DNA of 64,000 bases from Streptomyces sp. Z26 (GCF_003665095.1 NZ_RCHV01000002.1:2221001-2285000); one strand, 5' to 3'; positions 24,669 through 34,090 are shown, counted from the stretch's first letter. Notes: a model not told the origin generated them from the sequence alone. Program-made: numbers and translations.

Positions 24669-26186
24669 ATGGACGACACCCCCGCCGCTGTCCTCGCCAC
24701 CACCGCCACCGCGCGCCCCGCACCGTCCGGACCCCGTCCGGACCGCACGACGGCCGCGGGCACCCCACTGACCAGGGGTGCCCGCGGCACCGGCCGTATC
24801 CGCCTCCCGGCGGGTGCGGCCGTTCGCGTGCGCGCGGTCTGCCCCGGCTGGGTGCTGCTCGGCACCGCGCTCGTCGCCGCTCGGGCGCCGCTCCCCCTCG
24901 GGCCGTACGCGCCGGGCGGCGGCCACGGGCCGTACGGCACCGGCACCCTCGCCCCGTACGCCCCGCTGGTCGCCCTCCTCTGCGTCGCCGGGGTGCTGGC
25001 CGCCGTCGCCGCCACCGCCCGTGCCCTGCCGCACCTGCCCGCACGGCCCGTCGTCCTGCTCGCCGCGTGCGCGCTCGCCTGGCACCCGCCCGTCGCCGCC
25101 TGGCTGACCACCGGTGTACGCGGCCCGCTGTACGCGCTCGCCGTGGCACTGCTGACCGCCGCCCTCGTCCGGGGCGTCGCGTACGGGCGGCTGCTGGGCC
25201 CCCGTACGGCCGTCGCCGCGGGCCTGCTCGCGGCGTGCGCGGCGGGCGTACGGCACGACGCGGCCGGGTTCACCGCCGCGTACCCGCTGGTGGTGCTGCT
25301 GCGGCTGCCGCGCGGGCACCCGGCCGCGCTGCTGCGCGCCGGGGCGGCGTACGCGGTGGCCGTCGGGCTGCCGTGGTGCGCGGCGCCGCTGTGGCGGCGC
25401 GCGGCGGACGGCGCGTGGGGCGCGGAGGGCGTGCCGCGGGCGGGTTCCGCCGTCGTGCCGCTGCTCGCGTGCGCCGTGCTGGGGCTGGCGCTCACCCGGG
25501 GCGGCCGGGGTCGGCGGCTGGCCGGGGCGCTGCTGTGGCAGGCCGAACGGCCGTACGTGCGCGGCGTGTTGACGGTGGCCGTCGGCTGCGCCGTGGCGCT
25601 GTCGGCGGCGGCACGGCCGGACGCGGCACCCGGGCCGGCGCTCGCGCCCGCGCCGTGCGTGGGCACGGAACGCCCGGCGGAGGTGTTCACCGCGTACGCG
25701 CACCGGCTCGGCCTGGCGCGGAGCACCGTGGTGCTGGCGGCGCCGGAGGGGACGCCGTCGGCGGGGCGCGTACGGGTCATGGCGCTGGTGGACGAGGCGG
25801 GTGACGGGGCGGGCGGCGGCCCGCGCGACGACGGGCACGGGCACGCGCCCACCCGTACCGTCGCGCACACCGGCGGCCGCACCGACCCGCGCGTCGCCGC
25901 CGCGTACGCCGCGCACGACATGCGGGCGCTGCGCCGCCACGTACTGGAGCGCGTACGGCCGGAGTTCGTCCGCGTCGACGCCGGGCTCGCCCGCACCACC
26001 GGCCTCACCCCGGACCGGCTCGCCGCGCACGGCTACCACCGGCTGCTGCGCGAGCACGGCGGCGGCGACTACGTGCACCGGGGCGCGCTCACCACCGCGG
26101 AACGCCTGCCCGAACTGCGCCGCTGGGCGCGCGCCACGGCGCAGCGGCTATCGTCGGCCGATCGACGGGAGTCCACCTGCGGATGA
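24669..26186 (+). CDS. Polytopic membrane protein of unknown function
   Basis: A 505-residue protein that I cannot assign to a named family. The first 55 residues are basic and Pro/Thr-rich. Residues about 60-330 contain roughly seven to eight hydrophobic Ala/Leu/Val segments separated by short Arg/Gly-rich loops. The last 170 residues look soluble, with EVFTAYAHRLGLARSTVVLAAPEG and a closing run of Arg-rich helices. The layout (many helices, then an outside domain) recalls GT-C glycosyltransferases or their relatives, but I see no early Asp-Glu/Asp-Asp loop motif, so that is only a guess. It ends 96 bases before the leader peptide of the large polymer synthase gene and may be co-transcribed with it. 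Confidence 0.65.
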   Translation: MDDTPAAVLATTATARPAPSGPRPDRTTAAGTPLTRGARGTGRIRLPAGAAVRVRAVCPGWVLLGTALVAARAPLPLGPYAPGGGHGPYGTGTLAPYAPLVALLCVAGVLAAVAATARALPHLPARPVVLLAACALAWHPPVAAWLTTGVRGPLYALAVALLTAALVRGVAYGRLLGPRTAVAAGLLAACAAGVRHDAAGFTAAYPLVVLLRLPRGHPAALLRAGAAYAVAVGLPWCAAPLWRRAADGAWGAEGVPRAGSAVVPLLACAVLGLALTRGGRGRRLAGALLWQAERPYVRGVLTVAVGCAVALSAAARPDAAPGPALAPAPCVGTERPAEVFTAYAHRLGLARSTVVLAAPEGTPSAGRVRVMALVDEAGDGAGGGPRDDGHGHAPTRTVAHTGGRTDPRVAAAYAAHDMRALRRHVLERVRPEFVRVDAGLARTTGLTPDRLAAHGYHRLLREHGGGDYVHRGALTTAERLPELRRWARATAQRLSSADRRESTCG

Positions 26187-26210
26187 GAACCTGTCGGGGC
26201 CCCGGTCGTC
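26187..26210 (+). promoter_or_regulatory. Possible ECF (SigE-like) promoter
   Basis: GAAC (26187-26190), 16 bases, CGTC (26207-26210). This spacing and sequence resemble envelope-stress sigma factor promoters of Streptomyces (GGAAC...CGTC), although the first G is an A. It would start RNA about 65 bases before the leader peptide of the polymer synthase gene. Confidence 0.35.
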
Positions 26211-26282
26211 CGGACGTCGCCCCACCGAAGTCCGGCCGCGCCCCGTCGGCGACCGGTCGGCAGCCAGCAGCAGGAAGAGTCT

Positions 26283-26306
26283 ATGAACGGTCGTGCTCCC
26301 GAATGA
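26283..26306 (+). CDS. Seven-codon leader peptide, coupled to the next gene
   Basis: ATG-AAC-GGT-CGT-GCT-CCC-GAA-TGA encodes MNGRAPE. The good ribosome site AGGAAGAG (26272-26279) is placed for this ATG, while the start of the large downstream gene (ATG 26303) lies 20 bases further and has no ribosome site of its own. The leader stop overlaps that start as ATGA. This suggests that ribosomes enter at the leader and re-initiate on the main gene. Whether codon content (Arg-Ala-Pro) gives regulation is unknown. Confidence 0.45.
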   Translation: MNGRAPE

Positions 26307-29300
26307 GTCCTCGTCTCACCGTCGTCGTCCCCCTGCGGAACGCGGGGCCCCACCTCCCGGAGTGCCTGCGCTCCCTCGCCGCCCAGACCATGGGCGACCT
26401 GGAGGTCCTCCTGGTGGACGACCCGCGGCCCAGAGACGGCACCGCGACGGAGGCGCCCGACGGGACGGCCGAGAAGGCCACCGAGGGGACGGCCGCCGGG
26501 GAGACCGCCGAGGAGACCGCCGGGGACGAACAGCTCGCCGCCGTACGGGAGTTCGCCGCCGCTGACGCGCGCTTCCGGGTGGTCGCGCTCACCGCCGACG
26601 ACACCGGCGACGCCCGTACGGCCGGGGCCCGGCACGCCGACCCCGGCAGCACGTACCTCGCGTTCGCCGACGGCGCGGACGTCGTACCGCCCCGCGCGTA
26701 CGAGCTGCTGCTCGGCACCCTGGACGAGACCGGCTCCGACCTCGCCACCGGCGCCGTCGAACGGCTCGGCACGGACGACGAGGGGCGCCCGAGCCTCACC
26801 CCGTACGGCCCGGTGAAGAAGGCCACCGGCAAGACCCGCAAGCGCACCCACCTCACCGAGCACCGGCCGCTGAACCACGACCGGACGGTGCGGAACAAGG
26901 TCTTCCGCCGTACGTTCTGGGACTGGCTCGCCGTCGACTGGCCCGCCGGGGTGACCGGCGAGGGCGCGCTCGCGCCGGACACCGCCGTGGCGCTGCCCGC
27001 GCACCACCTCGCCACCTCCGTCGACGTGCTGGAGGACACCGTCTGCCACTGGCGCGAGCCGGACGAGGCGCACACCCCGCGCCCCCGCACCGACCCGGCG
27101 GCCCTGCGGGACGCCGTGACCGTCGCGGACGCCGTCAGCCGACGCCTCGGCGAGTGGGCGTCCGACGCGCACAGCGACGTACGGCGGACGGCCCGCGCCG
27201 ACTACGACACGACGGCGCTGACCAGCGACCTGATGGCGTACCTGAAGGAACTGCCGCGCGCCGACGCGGAGTTCCGCGCCCTCCTCACCGAACTCGGCGG
27301 CGGCTTCGTGTCCCGCGCCGGTACGGAGGTCTTCGCGGGCCTGCCGGTCGGCGCGCGCATGAAGTGGGAGCTGGCCCGTACGGGACGTATGGACGACCTG
27401 CTCGACGCGCTCGCCTTCGAACGGGACAACCCGCGCGTGTTCCGCGTCAGCGGCGCGCGGGCGCGCGGCGCGGCGTACCTGCGGCCCGACGGCTCCCCCA
27501 TCGCCGTACCGCGCGGCCTCGCCCGCCCCGCCAAGGGCGACCTGCCGCTGGTCGCCCGGCTCCAGGAGTGCCACTGGCTGCCGGACGGCACCCTGCGGCT
27601 GCGCGGCTACGCGTACGTGCGCTCCCTCACCGCCGAACACCCCCGCCAGTCCCGCAAGCTGGGCTGGCTGCGCCGACGCGGCAGCCGGATGCGCACACCG
27701 GTGCGCGTACGCACCATCCCGGCGCCCGAGGCGACGGCCAACTCCCGGCAGCGGCTGCACTCGTACGACTCCTCCGGCTTCGAGATCACCGTCGACCCGG
27801 CCCGGCTGCTCAAGTCGCTGGGCGACACCCGTACCGGCCTCTGGACACTCGGCCTCGGCGTCCTCACCGGCGGGCTGCTGCGGCACGCCGGGGTCGGCCC
27901 CGGCGGCGACGGCTCCGGCAAGCAGCCGCTGGCCCGCGAGACCGGCGACGGGCGGCGGATCGTGCCGGTCTTCCGGCACGGGCAGCTGCGCCTCAGCGTC
28001 GAGGAGATCGGCGCGCGCCTCGACGGGCACCGCCCGGTCGACGGCGCGGTGGAGCTGACCGGCACCCTCGGCAAGGGCCGCAAGCCGACCGCCGTGGTCC
28101 TGCGGACCGGGCACGGGGAGGCGGAGACCACCCGCGAGTACGAGGTACGCACCGACGGCGGGCGCTTCACCGTACGGGTCCCGCTCGCGGACCTGGCCGC
28201 GGCGGGCACCGCGCAGGGCGAGGCGCACGCCGGGGACACCGACGACGCCGACCTGACGGACGGCGCGGGCGGAGCGGACGGCGCGACCGGCGGCGGCGAG
28301 GGCGACGGCGGCGACCGGACCGCGGAGGACGGCGAGACGGGGACGGACGGCGAGACGGCGGCGGACGGCGCGGGCCCGGAGGGCGCGCGCACCGACCCGG
28401 CCGACACGGCGGACACCGCCGGAGCCGCCACCGCCGGGGACGACACGGCGGGCGGCGACGCGCAGGCGGGCGGCGACGGCACCCGTACGGCCCGCGACGG
28501 CGCCACCGCGACGCCCGCGGCCGCGCCGGTCGCGTCGCACACCTGGCGCGCCGGGCTGCTGTTCGCGGACGACTCCCAGTGCCGGATCGTCGCCCCCGAC
28601 GACACCGCGCTCGGCCGCTACCCGCTGGCCGACGACGGCACCTCCCGCGAACTGTGCCTGGCCCCCGACGCGTCCGGCCACCTCGTCCTCACCGACCGCG
28701 CCGTGCAGCCCGTCGCGGACGCGGTCTCCTGGGACGCGGACGGCACGTTCACCCTCACCGGCACCTTCCCGGTGCCCGCCGCGTCGGCGAGCGGGACCGC
28801 CGACGCCCACGAGCTGGTCTGGCAGCACAGCGGGCACCACGAGGAGGTGGCCGTCCCCGTCGTGCGCGACGGGGACCGCTTCACCGCCCGGCTGCACCCC
28901 GAGGACGCCGCGCCGGGCGGGATGCCGCTGCGCCAGGGCCGCTGGTACCCGTTCTTCCGCGCGCGCGGCGCCGACACCCGCGAGGCGGACGTACCGCTGC
29001 GGCTGCGCCCGGAACTCCTCAGCGCGCTGCCCGAGACGTACACGGGCGGCGGCGCCCGCGACTTCACCCTCGAACGGCGCTTCCACGACCGGCCGTTCCT
29101 GCTCTCCGGCTCCGTACTGGGCGTACGCGAGCGGGGCGCGTACCGGCAGCACCAGCTCCAGACCGTCCGCTACCCGGCCGCGCGGCGCCGCCCGCTGCGC
29201 GACGCCGTGCTCTACAACAGCTTCGACGGCCGCCAGTTCTCCGACTCCCCCCGCGCGGTCCTCGACGAACTGCTGCGGCGCGGCACCGACGTCGAGCACC

Positions 29301-30412
29301 TGTGGGCCGTACGCGACGGGCAGGCCCTCGTACCGTCCGGCGCGCGCGCCGTCGTGCAGGGCAGCGCGGAGTGGCACGAGGCGCTCGGGCGCTGCCGCTG
29401 GCTGGTGGGGAACACGCACTTCCCGCGCTGGTTCGAGCGGCGGGAGGGGCAGGTCGCCGTACAGACGTGGCACGGCACGCCGCTCAAGCGGATCGGGCTG
29501 GACCTGGCGGAGACCACGTTCGCCAACCACGAGTACCTCGCCAGTCTCGCCGAGCGGTCCGCGCAGTGGAGCATGCTGCTCTCCCCGAACCGCTTCAGCA
29601 CACCCATCCTGGCCCGCGCCTTCGGCTACGAGGGCGAGGTCCTGGAGTCGGGCTACCCCCGCAACGACCTGCTCTACGCCGACGACCGCGACGACCGCGC
29701 CCGCGCGGTGCGCGAACGGCTGGGCGTCCCGCGGGACAAGCGCGTCGTGCTGTACGCGCCGACCTGGCGGGACGACAACCGCTTCGACCGGAGCAACTGC
29801 AAGTTCGACCTGCGCCTCGACCTGGACGCGGCCCGCGCCGCCCTCGGCGAGGACCACGTGCTGCTGGTCCGCAAGCACTACCTGGTGGCGGACGCCGTAC
29901 CGGGCACCGGCGACGGCTTCGTACGCGACGTGTCCGCGTGGCCGGACATGGCGGAGCTGCTGCTCGTCGCGGACGTCCTCATCACCGACTACTCGTCGAT
30001 GATGTTCGACTTCGCGCACACCGGTCGGCCGATCCTGTTCTTCACGTACGACCTGGAGCGCTACCGCGACGTGCTGCGCGGCTTCTACTTCGACTTCGAG
30101 GAGCGCGCGCCCGGCCCGCTGCTGGCGCACTCGCACGAGGTGGTCGCGGCGCTGGCCGACATCGACGCGGTGGCGGCGGAGTACGACGAGCGGTACGCGC
30201 GGTTCCGCGAGGCGTTCTGCGACCTGGACGACGGGCGGGCCTCGGCCCGCGTCGTGGACCGGATGCTCGTGGACCGCGACCCGGGCGGCACGCCCGGGGC
30301 CGGGCGCGCGGCGCGTACGGCGGACCCCGCGCGTACGGAGCCCGCGGCGCGGCCGTCGGCGGAGGAGCCGGCGCCCGCCGAGGAGAAGGCGCAGGCACCG
30401 GACCCCGCCTGA
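26303..30412 (+). CDS. GT2 glycosyltransferase fused to CDP-glycerol-type glycerophosphotransferase (large)
   Basis: A 1369-residue cytoplasmic or membrane-associated polymer synthase. The N-terminal 250 residues are a GT2 fold (MSPRLTVVVPLRN, LEVLLVDD), but the metal motif reads FADGAD instead of the usual FLDSDD, and an acidic low-complexity insert interrupts it, so this half may be weak or inactive. The middle contains beta-rich regions split by a long Asp/Gly/Thr/Ala linker (about 655-750). The C-terminal TagF/TagB-like domain (about 940-1310) is intact: QTWHGTPLK, VVLYAPTWRDD, LLVRKHYLV and VLITDYSSMMFDF. It probably builds or decorates a teichoic-acid-like polymer. The start is coupled to a 7-codon leader. 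It converges on a second protein of the same architecture. Confidence 0.85.
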   Translation: MSPRLTVVVPLRNAGPHLPECLRSLAAQTMGDLEVLLVDDPRPRDGTATEAPDGTAEKATEGTAAGETAEETAGDEQLAAVREFAAADARFRVVALTADDTGDARTAGARHADPGSTYLAFADGADVVPPRAYELLLGTLDETGSDLATGAVERLGTDDEGRPSLTPYGPVKKATGKTRKRTHLTEHRPLNHDRTVRNKVFRRTFWDWLAVDWPAGVTGEGALAPDTAVALPAHHLATSVDVLEDTVCHWREPDEAHTPRPRTDPAALRDAVTVADAVSRRLGEWASDAHSDVRRTARADYDTTALTSDLMAYLKELPRADAEFRALLTELGGGFVSRAGTEVFAGLPVGARMKWELARTGRMDDLLDALAFERDNPRVFRVSGARARGAAYLRPDGSPIAVPRGLARPAKGDLPLVARLQECHWLPDGTLRLRGYAYVRSLTAEHPRQSRKLGWLRRRGSRMRTPVRVRTIPAPEATANSRQRLHSYDSSGFEITVDPARLLKSLGDTRTGLWTLGLGVLTGGLLRHAGVGPGGDGSGKQPLARETGDGRRIVPVFRHGQLRLSVEEIGARLDGHRPVDGAVELTGTLGKGRKPTAVVLRTGHGEAETTREYEVRTDGGRFTVRVPLADLAAAGTAQGEAHAGDTDDADLTDGAGGADGATGGGEGDGGDRTAEDGETGTDGETAADGAGPEGARTDPADTADTAGAATAGDDTAGGDAQAGGDGTRTARDGATATPAAAPVASHTWRAGLLFADDSQCRIVAPDDTALGRYPLADDGTSRELCLAPDASGHLVLTDRAVQPVADAVSWDADGTFTLTGTFPVPAASASGTADAHELVWQHSGHHEEVAVPVVRDGDRFTARLHPEDAAPGGMPLRQGRWYPFFRARGADTREADVPLRLRPELLSALPETYTGGGARDFTLERRFHDRPFLLSGSVLGVRERGAYRQHQLQTVRYPAARRRPLRDAVLYNSFDGRQFSDSPRAVLDELLRRGTDVEHLWAVRDGQALVPSGARAVVQGSAEWHEALGRCRWLVGNTHFPRWFERREGQVAVQTWHGTPLKRIGLDLAETTFANHEYLASLAERSAQWSMLLSPNRFSTPILARAFGYEGEVLESGYPRNDLLYADDRDDRARAVRERLGVPRDKRVVLYAPTWRDDNRFDRSNCKFDLRLDLDAARAALGEDHVLLVRKHYLVADAVPGTGDGFVRDVSAWPDMAELLLVADVLITDYSSMMFDFAHTGRPILFFTYDLERYRDVLRGFYFDFEERAPGPLLAHSHEVVAALADIDAVAAEYDERYARFREAFCDLDDGRASARVVDRMLVDRDPGGTPGAGRAARTADPARTEPAARPSAEEPAPAEEKAQAPDPA

Positions 30413-30431
30413 GCACGCCCCCTGGACGGCC

Positions 30432-30470
30432 GCGGGGGCCGACCGGCCTTCAGGACCGGTCGGCCCCCGC
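30432..30470. terminator. Strong hairpin between two convergent GT2-TagF genes
   Basis: GCGGGGGCCGACCGG (30432-30446) pairs perfectly with CCGGTCGGCCCCCGC (30456-30470), with extra inner pairing CCT/AGG. It is positioned to stop transcription from both sides. Confidence 0.85.
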
Positions 30471-30493
30471 CGTGCTGTCCGGGGAGACCCCGC

Positions 30494-32761
30494 TCAGGTC
30501 ACCGACGGCACCCGCACCTCGGCCGCACCGGACCGCGCGTCCGCGACGCGCGGGGTCCGCGCGGGCTTCCGCTCCGACATCGGCACGACCGCCGGGAGCG
30601 CGCTCTCGTCCTCACCGAGGAGCACCCGTCGTACGACCCGCTCGGCGGCGTGCCCGTCCTCCCACGGGCAGAACCGCTCGCGGAACGCCGCCCGCAGCTC
30701 CGCCGTACGCGCGCTGTCCCACGCACCGGACGTGAACGCCTCGATCAGCTCGTCCTCGGTGCGCGCCACCACGCCGGGCGTCTCCCCCGGGCGGCCGGAG
30801 ACCAGCTCGAAGTAGACGCCGCGGGACGCGCTGTACGCCTCCCAGTCCGGGACGTAGCTGATGATCGGGCGGTCGAGCACCGCGTAGTCGAACATCGCCG
30901 ACGAGTAGTCCGTGATCATCGCGTCGGAGGCGAGGTTCAGCTCCTCGATGCTGGGGTGGCGCGAGACGTCGAGCAGCACACCCCGCTCCTGCAACTCGCT
31001 GAGCGCGCTGTTGGCGCCGTAGAAGTAGTGGGTGCGGACCAGCAGGACGTAGCGGTCGCCCAGCGCGCGGCTGACGCGCTCCAGGTCCAGCTCCGGCACG
31101 AAGCCCTTGCGGTAGTCCCGCATCGTCGGCGCGTACAGCACCGCCGTCTTGTCCGGCGCGATGCCCAGCCTGCGGCGGATCTCCAGGACGTCCTCGTCGG
31201 TGGCGGTGGCGTAGACGTCGTTGCGCGGGTAGCCCGCCTCGACGTGCTGGTACGGGCACGGGTAGACGCGGTCCCACACCTCCGTGGAGTGCGGGTTGGA
31301 CGACACGCTCCAGTCCCAGCGGGACGCGCGGCGCAGCAGGGCGCCGAAGCTCATGTTCGCCGCCGGGTACTTCTGCTGGTCCAGGCCCATCGACTTGAGC
31401 GGCGTGCCGTGGTGCGTCTGGAGGTGGATCTGGCCGGGACGCTTCACCACGAAGTCCGGGAAGTTGACGTTGTTCACCAGGAACCGGGCGCGGGCCATCG
31501 TCCGCCAGTAGCGCGGCGACCGCGGCAGCACGTAGTCCGTACCCTCCGGCAGGTCCGGCACCACACCGGGCCGTACGACCCACACGGCGCGCAGGCCCGG
31601 CGCCAGCTCCGCGGCCTTCCGCTGGATCGCCGCGGGGTTGCAGGAGACGCCGCGGTCCCAGTAGGCGCTGTAGACGACGAGCTTCTCGTCGACCGGCAGC
31701 CGCCGCTGGAACGCGTAGTACGCCTTGTAGACGGCGCGGCCCAGCAGGTGCTTCGCCTTCCGCGACTGCTTGATCAGCTTCCGGCGGGCCGTCTTCGCCC
31801 GCTCCAGCAGCGCCATGCCCGTGTACGAGCGCGCCGCGATCAGCCGGAACGGCAGGGCCGCGCGGCCACCGGGCGGGGTGAAGCCGTCCGGGCAGTAGCG
31901 GCGGTAGTGCTCGGTGGCGCGGCGGAAGTACTTCCGCCGGTCGTGCGGGTGGACCCGGTCGGGCCGCTGGATGCAGAAGCCGTAGTGGCTGATCATGCGC
32001 TCGAAGAGGAGCGGGCGCAGCGAGTCCAGGTGCGGGCGCTCGTCGAGGAACGCGAACAGCGACTCGTACTGCGGGAAGATGTCGAAGTGCTTCCGGCCCG
32101 GCGATCTGGTGATCGCGCCCTGCGGCCGCTGCCGGTAGGTGACACAGGCGCGGGGGAGGCAGCCGATGGTCTCGGCGGAGATCATCACCTCGTACGCGAG
32201 CGGCGCGTCCTCGTACAGGCCGGGCTGGAACGACAGGCCGTGCCCCTGGTAGAACTCCCGGCGGTACGCCTTGTTCCAGGCCACCGCGAACAGGCGGAGC
32301 AGCCGCGGGTTCTCGAACACGCTCTCCGCCTTCGTGCCCGTCGAGGCCAGCAGGTCGCCGAAGATGCTCTCGCGGACGCCGTTCCACCAGTACGAGCGGA
32401 CGTGGTCGAAGACCAGCACGTCCGGCTCGCCGCACGCCTCCAACCGGCGGGTGATCGCTTCGAGGGCGCCGTCGAGGTAGCTGTCGTCGCTGTCGAGGAA
32501 GAGCAGGTAGTCGCCGGTGGCGCGCTCCACGCCCGCGTTGCGGGCGCGGCCGAGGCCGACGTTCTCCGGCAGGTGCAGCACGGTGACGCGGTCGTCGCGC
32601 GCGGCGTACTCGTCGAGGATGCGGCCGCTGCCGTCCGGCGAGCAGTCGTCGACCGCGATCACCTCCAGGTCCCGGAACGACTGGCCGAGCACCGAGTCCA
32701 TGCACTCGCGGAGATATCCCTGCACCTTGAAGACGGGGACGATAACGCTGAGACGGGGCAT
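30494..32761 (-). CDS. GT2 glycosyltransferase fused to CDP-glycerol-type glycerophosphotransferase
   Basis: A 755-residue protein. The GT2 domain (1-about 260) is complete: MPRLSVIVPVF, DLEVIAVDDCSPD, LGRARNAG and the metal motif FLDSDD (88-93). The second domain (about 385-720) has the TagF/TagB signatures LQTHHGTPLK, AVLYAPTMRDY, LLVRTHYFY and AMITDYSSAMFDY. It should transfer a sugar and polyol-phosphate units onto a cell-wall glycopolymer. The ATG at 32761 has AAGGA nine bases upstream; an ATG three codons earlier directly abuts that site and is less likely. Proteins of this type at this chromosomal place have, as I recall, been linked to spore-wall synthesis in Streptomyces coelicolor. 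Its methyltransferase neighbour lies upstream on the same strand. Confidence 0.88.
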   Translation of the reverse strand: MPRLSVIVPVFKVQGYLRECMDSVLGQSFRDLEVIAVDDCSPDGSGRILDEYAARDDRVTVLHLPENVGLGRARNAGVERATGDYLLFLDSDDSYLDGALEAITRRLEACGEPDVLVFDHVRSYWWNGVRESIFGDLLASTGTKAESVFENPRLLRLFAVAWNKAYRREFYQGHGLSFQPGLYEDAPLAYEVMISAETIGCLPRACVTYRQRPQGAITRSPGRKHFDIFPQYESLFAFLDERPHLDSLRPLLFERMISHYGFCIQRPDRVHPHDRRKYFRRATEHYRRYCPDGFTPPGGRAALPFRLIAARSYTGMALLERAKTARRKLIKQSRKAKHLLGRAVYKAYYAFQRRLPVDEKLVVYSAYWDRGVSCNPAAIQRKAAELAPGLRAVWVVRPGVVPDLPEGTDYVLPRSPRYWRTMARARFLVNNVNFPDFVVKRPGQIHLQTHHGTPLKSMGLDQQKYPAANMSFGALLRRASRWDWSVSSNPHSTEVWDRVYPCPYQHVEAGYPRNDVYATATDEDVLEIRRRLGIAPDKTAVLYAPTMRDYRKGFVPELDLERVSRALGDRYVLLVRTHYFYGANSALSELQERGVLLDVSRHPSIEELNLASDAMITDYSSAMFDYAVLDRPIISYVPDWEAYSASRGVYFELVSGRPGETPGVVARTEDELIEAFTSGAWDSARTAELRAAFRERFCPWEDGHAAERVVRRVLLGEDESALPAVVPMSERKPARTPRVADARSGAAEVRVPSVT

Positions 32762-32934
32762 TTTCACCATTCCTTGGCGGACGAGATCGCCAAGTGCACG
32801 CCGTGGGCGGGCAGAAACGATCACCTGGGGCGACGGGCTACCGGCGGTCACCGGCCAGGGCGAGTCCTGTATCCGTGACTTTGACTGTATTCGTATGGAT
32901 GTATGAGGAAATCTTCTCACAGGGGACCCGCACC

Positions 32935-32958
32935 CCGTCGGGGGCCCGGGTCCGACGG
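32935..32958 (-). terminator. Hairpin after the methyltransferase gene
   Basis: CCGTCGG (32935-32941) and CCGACGG (32952-32958) flank a self-complementary GGGCCC core. It lies about 20 bases after the methyltransferase stop on the minus strand, so the following GT2-TagF gene probably has its own promoter in the AT-richer stretch 32865-32920. Confidence 0.55.
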
Positions 32959-32977
32959 CATCGCGCCGCCGATGGCC

Positions 32978-33937
32978 TCAGCTCCGCCTGCCGCGCTTCC
33001 GCGCGCGCACCACGGCCCGCGTGACGACCGGCGGCAGCACGTCGAGGGCCACCTTGCGCAGCCGGGCCCTCGGCGTACGCGCCGCCGCGGCCTTCGCCGC
33101 GGCCTTCTCGGCCGCCGCGGTCCGCGCCGCCTCCTTGCGGGCCTTCTCCTGCTCCGGCGTCGGCCGGTGCCGGGACACCGGCACCTCCGGCGGTACGGCC
33201 TTGCGCCCGCCGACGAGCAGCATCCGGTGCCCGGCGACGTCCTGCCACTGGAGCCAGAACTTGCCGCGCTTCTTCAACTCGGCGTGCAGATCGTCCTGGA
33301 GCTGCCGCGGGTCGCCCCACGTGCCGTAGAACTTGTTGCCGCTCACGCAGATCGGCTTCAACCCCCCCTCCAGCACCGCCTGCCACGTCGCGCACGCGAC
33401 GCCGGGGGTGTGCGTGGAGCGGTAGTCGTCGAGCACCACGAGGCCCCGCTCGGACAGCACCTGGCGCGCGTTGGCGATGTCGGGCCGCACGTGCTCGTAG
33501 AGGTGCGAGGCGTCGACGTGCACGAAGCGGCAGCTGTCCGCCTTCACCTCGTCGGGCACCACGGAGGTGGGCGCCTGCACGATGCGCGGCAACTCGTCGT
33601 GGAACGACAGGAAGTTGGCCTCGAACGAGCGACGGGTCAACGTCGCGTACGAGCCGCTCATCTCGCGTTCGTTGTGCTCGTCCGGCGCGTCCGAGTCGAA
33701 GAGGTCGCACACGGTGAACGTCTCGTCGTCACGGACGTAGCCGCGCAGGAGGATGGCGCTCTTGCCCATGTAGGCGCCCATCTCCAGCAGGTCTCCGCGC
33801 ACGTCCTGCTGCTCCTGACGCCTCAGGAACCAGTCGAAGAGGACGACGTCCGTGTTGTAGAACCAGCCGGGCACGTCGTGGAACGACTCCGGCGCGGGCA
33901 GTTCCTCAGCCGTGGGAGCGGGGGCGGCTGCAGTCAT
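32978..33937 (-). CDS. Class I SAM-dependent methyltransferase (Methyltransf_24 / TylF type)
   Basis: A 319-residue enzyme. The SAM site is LLEMGAYMGKSAILL (about 50-64), with an acidic residue after the second strand (TVCDLFDSD). The metal or catalytic region FVHVDASHLYEHVRPDIANAR and VVLDDY matches macrocin O-methyltransferase-like sugar methylases. The last 60 residues are an Ala/Lys/Arg-rich helix and basic tail that the family usually lacks; this may bind membrane or an anionic polymer. The GAGGAGG ribosome site is 12 bases before the ATG, with CCCTCCCG between. A likely -10 (TATACA on the minus strand, 33978-33983) lies about 40 bases upstream. Its neighbours suggest methylation of a wall glycopolymer sugar (inference). 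Confidence 0.85.
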   Translation of the reverse strand: MTAAAPAPTAEELPAPESFHDVPGWFYNTDVVLFDWFLRRQEQQDVRGDLLEMGAYMGKSAILLRGYVRDDETFTVCDLFDSDAPDEHNEREMSGSYATLTRRSFEANFLSFHDELPRIVQAPTSVVPDEVKADSCRFVHVDASHLYEHVRPDIANARQVLSERGLVVLDDYRSTHTPGVACATWQAVLEGGLKPICVSGNKFYGTWGDPRQLQDDLHAELKKRGKFWLQWQDVAGHRMLLVGGRKAVPPEVPVSRHRPTPEQEKARKEAARTAAAEKAAAKAAAARTPRARLRKVALDVLPPVVTRAVVRARKRGRRS

Positions 33938-34090
33938 CGGGAGGGGGCCTCCTCGGGGGTGGTCACATCTGAGGGCGTGTATAGATGACGGTTACCGGCC
34001 ACCGATGGTTGCGCGGTGCCAAGCGCGGGAATGTTCCCTGGCTGGCCGGAAGTCGTACACCTGCTGTTCAACTTGCCTTGTGCGAACGCG

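Noticed and set aside
26069..30136. A 1355-codon open frame on the minus strand
   Set aside because: Antisense to the GT2-TagF fusion; composition is Arg/Gly/Val-rich with no domain.
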